Assembly (NCBI RefSeq): GCF_002104475.1
Contig: NZ_NBOF01000001.1
Span: 248,001-312,000 of the forward strand
Origin: Cognaticolwellia mytili
GTDB taxonomy: Bacteria > Pseudomonadota > Gammaproteobacteria > Enterobacterales > Alteromonadaceae
Direction: 5' to 3'
DNA: 64,000 nt
This document shows, one piece after another, positions 28,091 through 37,195 of the stretch (positions within the stretch are counted from its first letter, which is position 1; each line of letters starts with the position of its first letter). The position numbers and the translations under genes were made by a program. A model generated the notes under the pieces. The model saw nothing but the letters and a program-made list of their open reading frames with translations. It ran no database searches and was not told the DNA's origin.

Positions 28091-29113
28091 GTGAAATCAA
28101 AACAAACATCATTTGATATTGCTTATCGTGCTGGCGTTTCTCAGTCGACAGTTTCTAGAGCATTACGTAATAGTCCTTTAGTTAATGAAGAAACACGTAA
28201 GCGTGTACAAGAAATAGCTAAAGAGCTAAATTACAAGGTTGATAAAAATGCTAGCAGTCTACGCACTCAGCAAAGTGGCACTATAGCGCTTTTATTGTTT
28301 GAAGACCCAACCAATGACGATTCATTAATTAACCCTTTCTTTTTGTCGATGCTAGGCAGTATTACCCGTGCTAGTGCTAAAAAAGGCTATGACTTATTGG
28401 TGTCATTTCAGCAAATGAGTAATGATTGGCATGCTGATTTTGAGGATACACGTAAAGCTGATGGTATTATTTTGTTGGGCTATGGCGATTACACTGACTA
28501 TGAAGAAAAGCTGATACAGTTGATTAAGCAAGAAACGCATTTTGTGCGTTGGGGCGCTGATGTTAAAAATTTATCGGTTGTTTCTGTCGGGTGTGATAAT
28601 TTTCATGGCGGTTATCAAGTAACTGAACATCTCATTAAGAAAAATCGTCGCAACTTTGCATTCTTAGGTGGCGTAACTACAGGTTCTCCTGAATTCTTAG
28701 ATCGCTATCAAGGGCATTGTCAGGCACTTAAAGATAACAGTCTTGATGTAAATGAACAGTTGCAAATCGATGCAGTGTCGACTGATGAGTCTGGATATCA
28801 AGCGGTGAAGCAACTATTAGCAACAAAAATTAAATTTGATGCTATTTGTGCTGCAAGTGATTTAATTGCTATTGGTGCGATGCGAGCAGTTCAAGAAGCA
28901 GGTTATAACGTGCCTGGTGATATCGCAGTAGTTGGCTTTGATGATATCGCCACGGCAAGTTTTACTTTTCCACCTATGACCACAGCAAAACAAAATACTG
29001 TTTTGGCTGGAGAACTATTGGTTGATAAATTGCTGCAACTAGTGAGCGGTGAAGAAGCGCAAACTCAGCTTATGCCAACAACCTTAGTTGTTCGTAAATC
29101 ATGCGGTAGCTAA
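28091..29113 (+). CDS. LacI-family transcriptional regulator (MalR-like)
   Basis: 340 residues from a GTG start (weak TAGGT site upstream). The helix-turn-helix is 'SFDIAYRAGVSQSTVSRALR', followed by the hinge 'ELNYKVDKNASSLRT' and a periplasmic-binding-protein-like effector domain with 'ICAASDLIAIGAMRAVQEAGY' and 'DIAVVGFDDI'. It is divergent from the glycogen/maltodextrin operon, and shared palindromes suggest that it controls that operon and the MFS permease 4 kb away. The ligand is probably a maltodextrin or a derivative; this is inferred from context only. Confidence 0.92.
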   Translation: MKSKQTSFDIAYRAGVSQSTVSRALRNSPLVNEETRKRVQEIAKELNYKVDKNASSLRTQQSGTIALLLFEDPTNDDSLINPFFLSMLGSITRASAKKGYDLLVSFQQMSNDWHADFEDTRKADGIILLGYGDYTDYEEKLIQLIKQETHFVRWGADVKNLSVVSVGCDNFHGGYQVTEHLIKKNRRNFAFLGGVTTGSPEFLDRYQGHCQALKDNSLDVNEQLQIDAVSTDESGYQAVKQLLATKIKFDAICAASDLIAIGAMRAVQEAGYNVPGDIAVVGFDDIATASFTFPPMTTAKQNTVLAGELLVDKLLQLVSGEEAQTQLMPTTLVVRKSCGS

Positions 29114-29180
29114 CGCGACTGTTTATAATACCACGAGTCACAGGAAGGGCTTTTAATCACCGGTTATCAGTCTTTTTTTG

Positions 29181-29774
29181 TTATTCAAATAGTGCAAAAG
29201 CAACGGCAATAATCATAAGTAAAGCAAATAGAATTCTGATAATACGTGCTTGTTTAGGCTCAGCAAAAATAGGGCGTAATAGGCCGCCAAAAAATAACCA
29301 CAACATATCAACGAGTGCAGCGACAAGTAAACAAATTAACCCTGTAGCTAAATAACTGAGATTTGTTGATGCAAGTGGCAATAAAAACTGTGAAAAAATC
29401 GCTAAAAATGCGGCATATGCCTTTGGGTTTAGTAGGTTTAATATAAAACCATCTTTAAAGCTTGGCGGGCTTACTGCAGTTTCGGTAATATTTGTTGGTG
29501 CTGTTGCAATTTTATATGCAACAAATAGGATATAACCGGTGCCTACTATTTGGCATATTAGTTTCATGGTAGGAAAGGTTACAAATAACGTAGCTAACCC
29601 GATACTTGCACAAAATATTGCTACAGCAAGTCCAGATAATATACCGAGCAGAAATGGTATGCCTTCTTTAGTGCCAAAAGCCGCACTAGTTGCTGCTAAT
29701 GCCAATGGCGCAGGCCCTGGGGAGCCTAGTAATAGTGCGGTAGTTGTTATTAGGGTAATTAATGCTTCATGCAC
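29181..29774 (-). CDS. LysE/RhtB-family exporter
   Basis: 197 residues from a GTG at 29774, with AGGA 9 nt upstream. A frame extending to 29843 would add 23 hydrophilic residues and overlap the next gene. The product has about six membrane segments and the family signature 'LLLGSPGPAPLALAATSAAFG' near the N-terminus. Members export amino acids or homoserine lactones; the substrate is unknown. It is transcribed after the DUF3565 gene. Confidence 0.87.
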   Translation of the reverse strand: MHEALITLITTTALLLGSPGPAPLALAATSAAFGTKEGIPFLLGILSGLAVAIFCASIGLATLFVTFPTMKLICQIVGTGYILFVAYKIATAPTNITETAVSPPSFKDGFILNLLNPKAYAAFLAIFSQFLLPLASTNLSYLATGLICLLVAALVDMLWLFFGGLLRPIFAEPKQARIIRILFALLMIIAVAFALFE

Positions 29775-29814
29775 TGGTTTGATTCCTAGTCTTTCTATGT
29801 TACGTGTTGTTTTC

Positions 29815-30018
29815 TTAAAAGCGCTTTGCTGATTCAGTTTCACATTTAGTACAATTTAACTTCTGATCCAACATTGCCTTTCTTGTTGCTTTTTGAAGCA
29901 CCCAAGGGCGATTGATAAATGGTGGTTGATGGCGAGCATGTTGATTGTGCCCACATTGCAATTTAGCAAACCAGTGATTTTCTTCATCGGTATCAAAGCC
30001 GATAATTGTTTGTAACAT
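29815..30018 (-). CDS. DUF3565 small protein
   Basis: A 67-residue protein. It has 'IIGFDTDEENHWFAKLQCGHNQHARH', 'PPFINRPWV' and a C-terminal CTKC pair, together the pattern I recognise as DUF3565. The Cys and His residues suggest metal binding. It lies between a GNAT gene and a LysE exporter on the same strand. No function is established. Confidence 0.8.
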   Translation of the reverse strand: MLQTIIGFDTDEENHWFAKLQCGHNQHARHQPPFINRPWVLQKATRKAMLDQKLNCTKCETESAKRF

Positions 30019-30057
30019 AAAGGAACTTTCTTCGGTTAGTGTTGAGGGAATTGTAAT

Positions 30058-30462
30058 TTAATTCACAGTATTTTCTTGCCAGTGCATTCCCTCACATTCT
30101 GGGCGGCTTAGAACAAATTTAAATTTCTTATAAAGCTCGGGCACATCAGCAAGCAAGGTAATGTAAGCACCTTCTGACGCGTTCTCATTTAGATATTCCA
30201 TAATGTTTTGCATGACGATGTGGCCTAAGCCTTGATATTTTGGACCAATGGCTACATCAACAGTTTCAAAATTAAGCGCACCATCACCGACAACTCCGTC
30301 CATCTCAATCGTATTATTGCTAATAACAAGGTGCACACCAAACAAACTGTTAGGTAAGACTGTTTTCGCAGCATCAATAGGGCGAGGAGTTAAACCTGAA
30401 ATTACTCTTAAGCGTAAATAATCATCTACTGGTGCAACCTCTTTAATAACAGCTATTTTCAT
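30058..30462 (-). CDS. GNAT-family N-acetyltransferase
   Basis: A 134-residue single-domain GNAT. Recognisable elements are 'NFETVDVAIGPKYQGLGHIVMQNIMEYL' (fold strand plus the QxxGxG-like acetyl-CoA loop, here QGLGH) and 'ITLLADVPELYKKFKF', the common YxxxGF region with Lys in place of Gly. The substrate is unknown. It is probably cotranscribed with the DUF3565 and LysE genes (39-bp gap to DUF3565). Confidence 0.82.
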   Translation of the reverse strand: MKIAVIKEVAPVDDYLRLRVISGLTPRPIDAAKTVLPNSLFGVHLVISNNTIEMDGVVGDGALNFETVDVAIGPKYQGLGHIVMQNIMEYLNENASEGAYITLLADVPELYKKFKFVLSRPECEGMHWQENTVN

Positions 30463-30913
30463 AATTGTCTTGTTCTAGGGCTAATGCTTATCAATGTTAT
30501 CAAATATTAGCATCGATAGATAACCTGCTTCGACACTGAAAACATCAATGGGATATTGCTACTAAGGTTTACGGTATCATAGTCTGCTTTTAGGTATATC
30601 TTCATATTATATTGATGTTTCCAATTACCACCACTAGAGCTGTTTTACTGCTATCGATAATATCATAGTTATATTGCAACGCACCGTTCTGTATATAGAA
30701 GTAGTTACGCTTTGTAATAGAATATTAAGCCTTAGCACTGTTCATGAAGCCTTAGAGTTAAATTTTTTAGTCGTTAAAATATCAACAAAACTAGTAAGTG
30801 AATTATTGTCACCTTTTAAAGAGTCTACACCTACAGTGAGATACTCATTGGTACACTATTGATATGACAAAACGCGAGTAAACAGACTTTACAAAACGGC
30901 CCATAATATTTCT
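30463..30913 (+). other. Intergenic stretch before the regulator remnant
   Basis: About 450 bp without a supported gene. A 62-codon frame at 30674-30862 is open, but it has no ribosome site and no recognised similarity. The stretch may be degraded sequence of the same lost regulator. Confidence 0.4.
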
Positions 30914-31087
30914 CATGAAATTGCAGTAATAAGCTTTGCTCTTCCTACAATAACGGCAATTAAGTAGGACACTGTATTGGTAGGTAAGTCATTAGTTGAT
31001 AAATTACTGTAATTAGTTAACGCTGAAGAAATGAAAACTCAATTTGTATCTACAAGCTGAGTTTTTCGTAAGGCTTGTGTTTGTTAG
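30914..31087 (+). pseudogene. Decayed C-terminus of a second LacI-family regulator
   Basis: Read in one frame, 57 codons align without a gap to the last 57 residues of the LacI-type protein encoded at 28091-29113. Shared blocks include 'TVL-G-LVDKLL', 'EE' and 'FRK' against 'VRK'. Three stops interrupt it (30965, 31010, 31058); two fall where the intact gene has Gln, as single C-to-T changes would give. No upstream portion is recognisable in the 450 bp before it. It is the remnant of a paralogue or tandem copy. Confidence 0.85.
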
Positions 31088-31140
31088 CCATACTCTTAAA
31101 AGAGTTATATATTATCAAAGACTTCAACTACATAAAATTC

Positions 31141-32361
31141 TTAAACGGTCATGCTCCATTTTAAAGCCTCATGATAATAATTAAGTAACTCTCTTTTTGA
31201 TATTTTTGCTGTCTTTAATATTTCGTCTATGCTTTTATCATCAGGAGACTCAAAGTATATTGCTAATTGTAATAATTCATACAACTTGCCTTGATGATTT
31301 ATCAAAGCTTGTTTAATTTCTTGTGGAAACGGTAAGCTTTCTATTAATTCAAATATTGGCACATTCAAAATTATGCCTAAATTGCTCAAAATGCCAGTAA
31401 TAAAGGCCATTTCTTTTACATTGGAAAATGCTGGTGTATTGGCTATGAACTCCATCATTTTTGCACGAATAATTGATTCATTGAATAGTTCACTAGGGCT
31501 TTCAGATGATAGTGTCGACATTGATATAATGGCGATATACTGTTTGACTTTATCTGCACCTAAATATGTTACAGCTTGTTTTATAGATGTTATCTCTTTA
31601 TTTGCGCACTCTGCAGCACCATTGACAAGTTTTAATATTCCACTCATTAGGGTGATGTCATGGGTAATAATTTCAGAGATTCGATCAAAGTCTAAATTAG
31701 GTTTGTATACCTCTAAAAATAATTGAATTAGGTTTAGCTCAATAGGCGATATACAGTGACCTAATTTCATTTCTGGCTTGTGAAAAAAATATCCTTGGTA
31801 GTAGTCAACCCCCATCGATTTGAGTGTTTGAAATTGTTCTTGTGTTTCGACTCGTTCGCAGACGATTTTAATTTTACTTTTGATTATTCGTAGTTTTATT
31901 TTTAACATCTGGACTTGATCAAAAGATATGTCCTCAATGTCGATCTTAATTAGAGAGATATATGAGAATAGTACGTCCCATTTAGGGGAGAAATCATAAT
32001 CATCAAGAGCAACCAAGTAACCCTTTTTATGAAGTTGAGAAATGTTGAAAATCACTTCATCGTTTAGTTCTATGGTTTCTAATAGTTCAATAACAATACT
32101 GTCAGGGCTAAATACTAATGCAGATTTTTGTAAAATAGTGGTTTTGTCAAAATTAATAAATGCAACTTTGTCTGCGCAAACATTAGATAAGTCGCCAAGT
32201 ATATGGTTCTGTAAAATCACGCTCGAAGTTGCTTTTTCAGGTGAAGCACTTTTAAAAATATTATCTAAGCTATCTCGATAAAGAAGTTCATATCCAAAGG
32301 TATTAAGGTTGCTATCTAAAATTGCTTGTCTTGCTATAAATGTACTACGAGTTGATTCCAT
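31141..32361 (-). CDS. EAL-HDOD signalling protein (YuxH/CdgJ type)
   Basis: 406 residues. The N-terminal half is an EAL fold with 'FGYELLYRD' (EAL replaced by ELL), 'IVIELLE', 'VALDDYDFSP' and 'KIVCERVETQEQF'. The GTGYSS loop after DD is lost, so c-di-GMP hydrolysis is unlikely. The C-terminal half (about 200-400) is an HDOD domain with 'LMSGILKLVNGA' and 'ITSIKQAVTYLG'. Proteins of this build regulate motility or adhesion in Vibrio and relatives through protein contacts. AAGGATA precedes the ATG. It stands alone, with 436 bp upstream. Confidence 0.9.
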   Translation of the reverse strand: MESTRSTFIARQAILDSNLNTFGYELLYRDSLDNIFKSASPEKATSSVILQNHILGDLSNVCADKVAFINFDKTTILQKSALVFSPDSIVIELLETIELNDEVIFNISQLHKKGYLVALDDYDFSPKWDVLFSYISLIKIDIEDISFDQVQMLKIKLRIIKSKIKIVCERVETQEQFQTLKSMGVDYYQGYFFHKPEMKLGHCISPIELNLIQLFLEVYKPNLDFDRISEIITHDITLMSGILKLVNGAAECANKEITSIKQAVTYLGADKVKQYIAIISMSTLSSESPSELFNESIIRAKMMEFIANTPAFSNVKEMAFITGILSNLGIILNVPIFELIESLPFPQEIKQALINHQGKLYELLQLAIYFESPDDKSIDEILKTAKISKRELLNYYHEALKWSMTV

Positions 32362-32541
32362 TTTTATCCTTACTTACTATATAACTGCCAAACTATTATG
32401 AATAAAAACATGATGTTAATTCTATCTATTAGAGCTACTTATAATTTACGATGTTGTAATAGAAACTCAATATTCATAACTGGATTGCTTAAGTTTCTTC
32501 GCAGAAAACTAAAAATCATTTGTTATCCATAATATTAGTTT

Positions 32542-32623
32542 AAAGCTAAAAATCCACCATTTTTTGATGCTAAATAAAGCGAGTTTTTACTACTTGATCG
32601 CTTTTCGCATTTGTTTTAGCTTT
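32542..32623. repeat. 82-bp nested inverted-repeat element
   Basis: Outer arms AAAGCTAAAA (32542-32551) and TTTTAGCTTT (32614-32623) are perfectly complementary. Inner arms AAAGCGA (32576-32582) and TCGCTTT (32598-32604) pair within them. It lies in the 436-bp gap between the EAL-HDOD gene and the sugar permease and belongs to neither coding region. It could be a small RNA, a miniature element or a leader structure. Confidence 0.55.
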
Positions 32624-32744
32624 CAAGGGAAGGGGATGTAACGAGTTTGATACAACGGCGGCAATATCTTCAAATGCCAGAGTAGGCTACTACCCTTTAT
32701 TTCTAGTGACTTTAAAACACTGTTATCAATAGTTAAATTTATGC

Positions 32745-32769
32745 GGAAAAGCCTACCGATTGCAGGCTT
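32745..32769 (-). terminator. Terminator after the MFS sugar permease
   Basis: On the minus strand AAGCCT / AGGCTT with a 9-nt loop runs into TTTTCC, 28 nt after the permease stop. Confidence 0.65.
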
Positions 32770-32797
32770 CTTCAATGTGATGCAATGACATTTCTTG

Positions 32798-34300
32798 TTA
32801 CTTATACTCAGGTTCTTTTACCCGCAGTGTTAGAATACCCGCAAGCGCCATGCTAACACCACCAATGACCAAAGCGTAAACAGGCTGATTATCGAATACT
32901 TTTGTGATTAAAAACCCTAATATACTTGCCGCTAAAATTTGCGGTAATACGATGAAAAAATTAAATATTCCCATGTACAAACCCATTTTTTTAGCTGGTA
33001 ATGCGTTGGCCAAAATTGCATAAGGTACCGACAATATAGAAGCCCAAGCAAAACCAATACCTACCATGGAAACAATAAGTAAGGTCGGGTCTTTAATAAA
33101 TAAGAAAGAGATAAAGCCTGCACCACCTAAAAATAGGTTGATCATATGGGCAATGCGTAAGTTAAAGTGCTTAACCACCATAGGAATACAAATAGCGGCA
33201 AAAACTGAGGTTAAATTGTATGCCGAGAATAGTACGCCGACCCAGTCTGCGCCTTCGTTAAAAGCGGCCGATGTCACATCAGAACTACCAAAATGAAATT
33301 CAGTAACCGCTGCGGTAGTGTATGTCCACATTGCAAAAAACGGAAACCATGAAAAGAATTGTACAAAAGCTAATTGCTTCATGGTTTGCGGCATTGAAAA
33401 CAAGTCAGACATGATTTGGGCAAAACCGTTATGGCTATTATTTTTTGCCATTATGCCTGCCACTAACTGACATATAGCAAAGAAACAAAAACCACCGGCA
33501 AGAATAAATAAACTTTTATCTAGTTTTTCAATATTTAAAGCAACCAGCGTAAAACTAATTACGCCAACGGATAACCAAATAGCGCCGCCAGTGAAGTATT
33601 TTTTAGCGCTACGAGAGATAAAAGACTCTTCAGTTATGTCCTTATCTTCTGCTTTATGGAATGCTTCGAGCTCAGCCGGAGAATATTCTTTAGTTGAGTA
33701 GATAGTCCATAATACGGCTAGTAAAAACAGTACACCGCCTGCATAAAAAGAAAACTTAACTGTGTCGGGTAACATTCCAGGCTCTGCGACATTACTGATA
33801 TTGAACCAATTAGTCATCATCCACGGTAAAGATGAGGCAACGACTGAAGCAACACCGATAAAGAAGCTTTGCATTGCATAACCCATCGCTCGTTGCTTTC
33901 TCGGTAACATGTCGCCAACGAAAGCACGGAAGGGTTCCATTGAAACATTAATTGAAGCGTCCATTATCCACAGCATACCGGCAGCGACCCATAAGGTTGG
34001 CGAGTTAGGCATAATGAATAATGACAAACTAGCGGCGATAGCACCGAATAGAAAATAAGGTTTGCGCCGACCTAATCTATTCCAAGTGTTGTCACTGAAA
34101 TAACCGATAATAGGTTGAACAATTAAACCTGTTATTGGCGCAGCAATCCATAAAATTGCCATGTTTGAATAATCAGCACCTAAGGTTTGAAATATTCGAC
34201 TAACATTGGAGTTTTGCAAGGCGAAGCCAAACTGAATGCCCATAAAGCCGAAACACATGTTCCAAATTTGCCAAAAATTAAGCTGGGGTTTTGTGGTCAT
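32798..34300 (-). CDS. MFS sugar permease (SLC45/GPH-like, probable maltose/maltodextrin symporter)
   Basis: 500 residues with about 12 membrane segments. It has the sucrose/maltose-symporter signatures: 'NFWQIWNMCFGFMGIQFGFALQNSNVSRIFQ' at the N-terminus and 'LGRRKPYFLFGAIAA' in the first cytoplasmic loop. A hydrophilic middle loop contains 'YSPAELEAFHKAEDK'. AAGAG precedes the ATG. A copy of the palindrome found between glgP and the LacI gene lies about 130 bp upstream, so it likely belongs to the same regulon and supplies maltose or maltodextrin to MalQ and the phosphorylase. Confidence 0.88.
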   Translation of the reverse strand: MTTKPQLNFWQIWNMCFGFMGIQFGFALQNSNVSRIFQTLGADYSNMAILWIAAPITGLIVQPIIGYFSDNTWNRLGRRKPYFLFGAIAASLSLFIMPNSPTLWVAAGMLWIMDASINVSMEPFRAFVGDMLPRKQRAMGYAMQSFFIGVASVVASSLPWMMTNWFNISNVAEPGMLPDTVKFSFYAGGVLFLLAVLWTIYSTKEYSPAELEAFHKAEDKDITEESFISRSAKKYFTGGAIWLSVGVISFTLVALNIEKLDKSLFILAGGFCFFAICQLVAGIMAKNNSHNGFAQIMSDLFSMPQTMKQLAFVQFFSWFPFFAMWTYTTAAVTEFHFGSSDVTSAAFNEGADWVGVLFSAYNLTSVFAAICIPMVVKHFNLRIAHMINLFLGGAGFISFLFIKDPTLLIVSMVGIGFAWASILSVPYAILANALPAKKMGLYMGIFNFFIVLPQILAASILGFLITKVFDNQPVYALVIGGVSMALAGILTLRVKEPEYK

Positions 34301-34430
34301 AAATGAACTCTTATTATTTTAATGTGGGGTGAACTGTTACACTAAGTAGAAATTTATTTCTACTTCATCGAACCATGACTAACGAAATTACCTAGCATCT
34401 TAGCAATAGTCATTAATATACGACATTGAA

Positions 34431-34444
34431 TGCATACGTATTCA
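34431..34444. promoter_or_regulatory. Candidate LacI-family operator upstream of the sugar permease
   Basis: TGCATACGTATTCA shares the first ten bases TGCATACGTA and the core ATACGTAT with the two sites between glgP and the LacI-family gene. It lies about 131 bp upstream of the permease ATG. Confidence 0.65.
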
Positions 34445-34506
34445 CCATTTGGCGAAGGTAAAGTTTGATATGAAATTTGGTAATAGATGAAAATATCTCA
34501 ATAAAT

Positions 34507-35055
34507 TCATCTAGCCTCTGTAATTTGCGTTTGTTCAAGCCATTGTTGTTCATTTATTACGTCAGCTTCATGGTTTAGCCGTTCAATAAAAGTAATGCCG
34601 TCGAGGTGGTCTAATTCATGTTGAAAAATTCGAGCAATAAAACCGTTAAGTGTTTGATGATGTTTCTTTCCAGTTTCGTCTTGAAATTTCACTTCAATGC
34701 AAGTGTACCTTGATACCTGCGCACGCTTACCTTTAACACTTAAACACCCTTCCCAATCAAGCTCTTGCAGGCTATTTTTATTGATAATACTCGGGTTTAT
34801 TACCACCGTCAGCGGAAGTAGGGGGGCGTTAGGGTAGCGCTCACTTGGTGCAGATGCCATTAAAAACACCCGTAAACTTACACCCACTTGTGGCGCAGCA
34901 ATGCCAACACCACCTGCGTTTTGCATGGTAACTTTAAGGTTACTAATTAGTTGCTTTATCTCATGGCTATTAATATCTTCAATAGCGCTTGCAACTTGCG
35001 CTAAAATTGGCTCGCCGCGTTGCAAAATAGGTAGATTATCTGGATTATTAACCAT
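34507..35055 (-). CDS. def: Peptide deformylase
   Basis: 182 residues. All three deformylase motifs are present: 'GVGIAAPQVG' (motif 1), 'EGCLS' (motif 2, metal Cys) and 'HELDH' (motif 3, two metal His and catalytic Glu). It removes the formyl group from nascent proteins. fmt is not adjacent, so this may be a second copy beside a def-fmt pair elsewhere. It starts 5 bp after the upstream MFS gene ends, so the two are cotranscribed. AAGG lies about 11 nt before the ATG. Confidence 0.95.
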   Translation of the reverse strand: MVNNPDNLPILQRGEPILAQVASAIEDINSHEIKQLISNLKVTMQNAGGVGIAAPQVGVSLRVFLMASAPSERYPNAPLLPLTVVINPSIINKNSLQELDWEGCLSVKGKRAQVSRYTCIEVKFQDETGKKHHQTLNGFIARIFQHELDHLDGITFIERLNHEADVINEQQWLEQTQITEAR

Positions 35056-35060
35056 CGATT

Positions 35061-36323
35061 TTATGCCTTTTCTGGTACTGGGTGAGCGTGCTCTTTTTTA
35101 AAGTAAAACCAACTCACTACAAATAAAATAATAATAAACGGTAAGCTGGTTAATACCACAACATGCCAACCGGCCTTAAATAAAATCCATCCCGCCATTA
35201 ATGATGCGGTCGCTTGAAAACCAAAAATAATGAAATCATTAATGGCTTGAACTTTGTGGCGCTCACTGGCTCGATAGCTTTGCGGTAGCAGGGATGTACC
35301 GGTAAGAAAAAGAAAATTCCAGCCAATGCCGAGTAAAATCAAAGCCCACCAATAATGCATAACCTGTTCACCTGATAAAGCAACGACAGCAACTAGTGCA
35401 TAAATAATGGTACCCGCGAGCATCAAGTTTTGTAAGCCGATGCGTTTTACTAACAGCGCTGTGAAAAGTGATGGAATAAACATCGCAGCGATATGGCTTT
35501 GTATCACCCATTTTGTATCATTTAAACTATGGCCGCGTAAGTGGTGCATACTAATAGGGGTAGCCGTCATTAAATAACTCATCAGCGCAAAACCAATAGC
35601 GGCAGACAATATTGCGATAACAAATATCGGCTGTTTAATAATTTCAGTTAATGGTCGTGCACTGCCATGGTGTTCATTTTGTTGAATTTCGGGATTTTTG
35701 AATTTTAGCATTAACATCATGGCTATGATAAATAGTCCCGCAAGAAATAAAAATGAGCCCGCGTAACCATGCGGCGAGCTTAACCAGTCTTTTGCTGTTA
35801 CTGCAATTTCAGGTCCTAAAAAGGCAGAAAAAATACCGCTTAGCATGAGTATTGATAAAACAGTCGGTACATCTTTACTTTCTGGGACACTTTCAATGGC
35901 GGCAAAGCGCAGTTGCTGAATAAAAGCTGTACTGGTGCCAAACAATAAACTGGCTAACACAAGTAACTCGAAGTTGGCATTTAATGCCGCAACCATCGCC
36001 AACAAAGTACCCATCAAACCTAAGCTAAGGCCTGTATAAGTGGCAAAGCGTCGCCGGTACTTTTTAGCCAGTAAAGCGGCTGGAATTGCGGCACTTGCCA
36101 CACCTAAAATCATCACGGTGACTGGCAAAGTGACTAGTGCAGGATCGGCATTCATGCTAGTGGCGAGTATGCCGCCAATAAAAACAATCACCGGTGATGC
36201 TGCCATTACCAAAGGTTGCACTAAAAATAACAACCAAACATTTTTGGGGAGCGTAAATATTTGCTGTAAACCAAAGAAAGCAGCGAACAATACTGCTAGC
36301 GTTATAAAAATGTTAGATAGCAT
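35061..36323 (-). CDS. MFS transporter (sugar-efflux-like)
   Basis: 420 residues with 12 predicted membrane segments and a Lys/Glu-rich end. The C-terminal half has 'GIGWNFLFLTGTSLLPQSY' and 'ERHKVQAINDFIIFG', a pattern common to an unstudied group of MFS carriers. No substrate can be assigned. AAGGG lies 6 nt before the ATG. It is the first gene of a two-gene unit with def. A 216-bp AT-rich divergent promoter region separates it from recR. Confidence 0.85.
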   Translation of the reverse strand: MLSNIFITLAVLFAAFFGLQQIFTLPKNVWLLFLVQPLVMAASPVIVFIGGILATSMNADPALVTLPVTVMILGVASAAIPAALLAKKYRRRFATYTGLSLGLMGTLLAMVAALNANFELLVLASLLFGTSTAFIQQLRFAAIESVPESKDVPTVLSILMLSGIFSAFLGPEIAVTAKDWLSSPHGYAGSFLFLAGLFIIAMMLMLKFKNPEIQQNEHHGSARPLTEIIKQPIFVIAILSAAIGFALMSYLMTATPISMHHLRGHSLNDTKWVIQSHIAAMFIPSLFTALLVKRIGLQNLMLAGTIIYALVAVVALSGEQVMHYWWALILLGIGWNFLFLTGTSLLPQSYRASERHKVQAINDFIIFGFQATASLMAGWILFKAGWHVVVLTSLPFIIILFVVSWFYFKKEHAHPVPEKA

Positions 36324-36539
36324 TAATTGCCCTTGATTTAAATTTCGTGAGAACGTGGTTGTTATTTATATATATTGAAAACTATCATACTGAAATTTTT
36401 GGCAATTAGGTAAAATTACAGACCAAAATTAGAAGTAAAATCTTTTAATTAAAGATTATAAATTTTTTATCTCAGTGCTAAACTGCCAACCCTTAGTATG
36501 TAGCGTTTATTTAGTTTATTTAAATTATAAAGAGTCGTA

Positions 36540-37145
36540 ATGAAATTTAGTCCTTTAGTTCAAGAGCTTATTGATTCACTAAAATGTTTGCCAGGTGTTG
36601 GCGCAAAATCAGCACAACGTATGGCATTTCATTTGCTCGAGCGAAATCGAAAAGGCGGTAGTAAGCTTTCTCAAACGTTAGGGCAAGCAATGGAACATAT
36701 TGGTCATTGTCAGCAGTGTCGAAACTTTACTGAAGAAACATTATGTGATATTTGCCAAAGTCCAAAACGTAAGGTCGCCACTCAATTATGCATTGTTGAA
36801 ACGCCTGCAGATGTTATTGCGATTGAGCAAACGGGCGAATTCCAAGGGCGATACTTTGTTTTGATGGGACATTTGTCGCCACTTGATGGTATTGGTCCAG
36901 ACGATTTAGGCCTAGATGTACTAGAAAAACAATTGGCGACAAGGCAGTTTAGCGAAGTTATTTTAGCAACTAACCCTACTGTAGAAGGAGAGGCAACAGC
37001 ACACTTTATTGCTGAACTTGCCCAAGAACACGATGTTGAAATATCTCGCATAGCTCACGGTGTACCTGTTGGTGGTGAACTGGAATATGTTGATGGCAAC
37101 ACCTTATCGCACGCATTATCGGGTCGGAAAAATTATAACTTGTAG
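36540..37145 (+). CDS. recR: Recombination protein RecR
   Basis: 201 residues, the normal length. It contains the helix-hairpin-helix '[17 protein letters not shown]', the C4 zinc finger '[16 protein letters not shown]', and a Toprim domain with 'NPTVEGEAT' and '[12 protein letters not shown]'. RecR works with RecO and RecF to load RecA at gaps. In many gammaproteobacteria it follows dnaX and ybaB; here those are absent and it has its own divergent promoter region. AAAGAG lies just before the ATG. Confidence 0.97.
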   Translation: MKFSPLVQELIDSLKCLPGVGAKSAQRMAFHLLERNRKGGSKLSQTLGQAMEHIGHCQQCRNFTEETLCDICQSPKRKVATQLCIVETPADVIAIEQTGEFQGRYFVLMGHLSPLDGIGPDDLGLDVLEKQLATRQFSEVILATNPTVEGEATAHFIAELAQEHDVEISRIAHGVPVGGELEYVDGNTLSHALSGRKNYNL

Positions 37146-37195
37146 CGTTAACCTTCTTCGGTTTAGTTAAGTCGCCACTATTGGGAATTAGTAGC

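Noticed and set aside
30674-30862. 62-codon frame in the gap upstream of the regulator remnant
   Set aside because: No ribosome site. I looked for similarity to the LacI C-terminus and found the spacing does not fit; it could not be supported as a gene or as part of the remnant.
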